From contig OZ038455.1 in assembly GCA_964036195.1 (NCBI GenBank), forward strand, positions 15,951,855-16,015,854: DNA of 64,000 nucleotides, read 5' to 3'. The stretch is from Sphaerolaimus hirsutus. Lineage: Eukaryota > Nematoda > Chromadorea > Monhysterida > Sphaerolaimidae. The translations under genes and the position numbers were made by a program. The notes under the pieces are model-generated. The model worked only from the letters and a program-made list of their open reading frames with translations, did no database searches and had not been told where the DNA came from. This document shows positions 62,111-64,000 of the stretch, piece by piece; position 1 is the stretch's first letter, and the number at the start of each line of letters is the position of its first letter.

Positions 62111-64000
62111 TCACATGCTTGTGGTGGTGGGCGCCAACGTGATGAGTGGCGTTTCCACAGTCGCCTTGGTGGTGAACGTGGTCGTGCGCAAAGTCGTGGG
62201 TGTGCGTGAAGTTGCAGGTCCGGTTGTTGGTGATGCCAACGCCGACCTAGCCTGATGATGAAGCAGGTAGTTGCCCGTGTCGCTTCCTGCGCGTTCGCGT
62301 GAGGTGAATTTGCGGATATCGGGCATGTGAACACTGTCTCTGTTCCTGGCTCTGACTTGTCCCTCATCAGCTGAACTTTCATCTGGCTGAACGTATGCTG
62401 ATAGTGACTTTGCCATTCTGTCCTCGGTTTCTGCTCTTCTGGCAAATCTGACGGACTGTGTTGAGTTGGATCTGGCTCTCCTTTTGATTGCTGGTCTCAA
62501 CTCTGTCTTGCGCACTTTCCTTTGTGGATAATTGGTCTCTTTCTGAGTTGATTTCTTGATAGTATATCTGATGGCTCTGAAGCATAGCCATATGCATTTG
62601 AATGGACACACTATGCATTTCCATATGCATGTGTATACACATGGTGGGATCACTGGCTTCCCCGTGGCAATTCTCCAATTGTACCACAGGTATCCTGCAG
62701 CTACGATTCCAGCTATCAGGATTGTGATCCCCAGCAGCATTGCGATTGTGTTGATGATCACTTGAAAGGGTCCTTTCAGCATTCCTCCCATAAAGTTGGT
62801 GTACCCTTTTGATACTCCAGATATATAATGACCATACGCCTTGCCGATTCCTGCTGCTGTCTGTCCAATTCCAGCTCCAATGCCTTCTATTGAATTTCTG
62901 ATCACTCTGGGATCCAATGACATGTCTGCTGTGTAATCGATCAACTGGTTCTGCACATGTTCCAAATTCTGTAGTCTCTGAATCTGGCCTCTGACATCCA
63001 TGAAATTGGTCGCTCTGTTGACAATGTTGGTGAACAGGTGAGGCGCATCAAACGTGAAGGCCTGCCATTGTCCTTTCCATGTCATTTCAATTGGCGTCTC
63101 TGTGACATGCACCATTCCATGTGCGGACTTCCACTGTCCATGCTCATTTCTGTACAGGTGCGGTGTGGTGTGGCTGCAGTCCTCTTTTGGTGATTTCTCC
63201 ACCAAGTCTCTGCTGCCTGGGCTCTTGAACCACAAGGGCCCATCTTTGTCCAATCTCATTGGTGTGTATTTGTAGCATGTCTCTCCCACTTTTCCTGTCT
63301 GATAAATTATGTATGGCTGCACTTCCTTGCATTCCCAAAACATAATTGCTTCTCCAGCCCATTCTGCATGAACATCCTGTCTTCCCAGCATGGCTCAAAT
63401 CCCCAGTGTTGGATCGATGCGGAAAAGCTGAGTCAACATGTCCAGCTGGTTCTTGCGAAGTTGACATAACTGATGCCATACAATCGCAAATTGTGCCTGA
63501 GTCATCTCTCTGACCACATGTTGCAGGAACTGAAACTTGGAGTTTCTGTCGTCCAATCTGGCATACAATGTTCCACTGATTGTCGACTCTCTTGCCTCCA
63601 CTATCTTTCCTGGCATTGCCCATTCTACAGGCACATCTTCTCTTCTGTCAAACTGGATGAATACACCTCCTTGATCGGTGTAGTATGTGTCTCTCGGAAC
63701 ACATTCTGAGCCAATTGGCCTCTTTGTCTTGTTACTGTGGGAGTATGCTGCTTGCAATTTTGATACAATAATTGTCTGGCCAGATATATCTGATTTGAAT
63801 CTGCCAATTCTCTCATATGCACATTGATGCTTGAAGTTCTCTGTATCCCACACTGTAATTCCATAATTGTGGTCTCTGCAATGTCCCATCATGGCTCTGC
63901 ACTGGCTGAAATCTTGCAAGTCGCTGATTACAGTCTTTCCATCAAGTGAAGCCACGGTTCCTTCTTCCATGTAGAAGTTACTGACGACATTTTCTTTGTC
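62111..64000 (-). pseudogene. Viral-type envelope glycoprotein gene of an endogenous element (partial, one stop)
   Basis: Reading leftward from the window edge, one frame is open from 64000 to the TGA at 63395-63397, then open again from 63394 to 62111. The only break is that single in-frame stop. The N-terminal part is rich in Cys and Trp, like a viral surface domain. About 220 residues before the end comes a Gly/Ala-rich amphipathic stretch, then a membrane helix (about 62760-62680, IIxTIAMLLGITILIAGIV), a Cys-rich juxtamembrane segment (pattern C-x3-C-x3-C-x2-C-x3-C-x3-C) that suggests palmitoylation, and a long basic Ser/Thr-rich tail. No receptor can be inferred. Nematode BEL/Pao and gypsy elements are known to have captured env genes from several virus groups; which group this is from I cannot tell. 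The 5' end is outside the window. Confidence 0.6.

Noticed and set aside
62014-62445. A 143-codon minus frame overlapping the envelope-like gene
   Set aside because: It is a shifted reading of the glycoprotein tail; composition (His, Arg, Ser) has no domain signal and the other frame continues the membrane protein.

Overview
This is eukaryotic, repeat-rich DNA, most likely from a nematode. The main reason is the minus-strand gene at 206-5694. It reads as a member of the MLT-10 (moulting cycle) family, which I know only from nematodes, and it ends in the Leu-Ser-Pro repeats typical of that family. Genes are widely spaced, introns are packed with short inverted-repeat transposons, and splice sites are ordinary GT/AG. 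I cannot name the species.

Layout of host genes: (1) MLT-10-like gene, minus, 206-5694 (5' end not found). (2) Repeat-dominated stretch 5.7-17.9 kb with, at most, a few unrecognised minus-strand exons. (3) Ribosomal protein L23A (uL23), minus, 17905-19625, first exon not found. (4) A cholinesterase-like membrane protein of the gliotactin/neuroligin type, minus, 21240-29528. Its nucleophile serine is replaced by glycine, and one coding exon is interrupted by a hAT-type MITE. (5) A GPS2-like co-repressor subunit, plus, 30300-39626, divergent from gene 4 across 771 bp. (6) A complete PHRF1-like RING/PHD protein, plus, 41208-56558, with 21 exons that join in frame to 1277 codons.

The right end holds retroelement material: a broken Penelope-like reverse transcriptase (58945-60825, minus) and part of a viral-type envelope glycoprotein gene running off the right edge (62111-64000, minus, with one in-frame TGA).

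The rest is mainly non-autonomous DNA transposons. Many can be delimited precisely because matching or near-matching 8-bp target duplications flank terminal inverted repeats (TIRs), as expected for hAT elements. Several families share a TIR beginning TAGGGT but enclose completely different short tandem repeats. Others begin CAGGGGTCTCC, CAGGGACGTA or CAKAGTTGT, or are TA-flanked CCGTAWWTCC elements. Three points where transposons meet genes stand out: an intron of the MLT-10-like gene that consists of one MITE and looks like a de novo transposon-made intron; a MITE sitting inside a coding exon of the cholinesterase-like gene; and a long-armed inverted-repeat element in a PHRF1 intron that appears to carry a foreign coding fragment. 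Exon boundaries were derived by hand from splice consensus, frame and family resemblance; no search was run.
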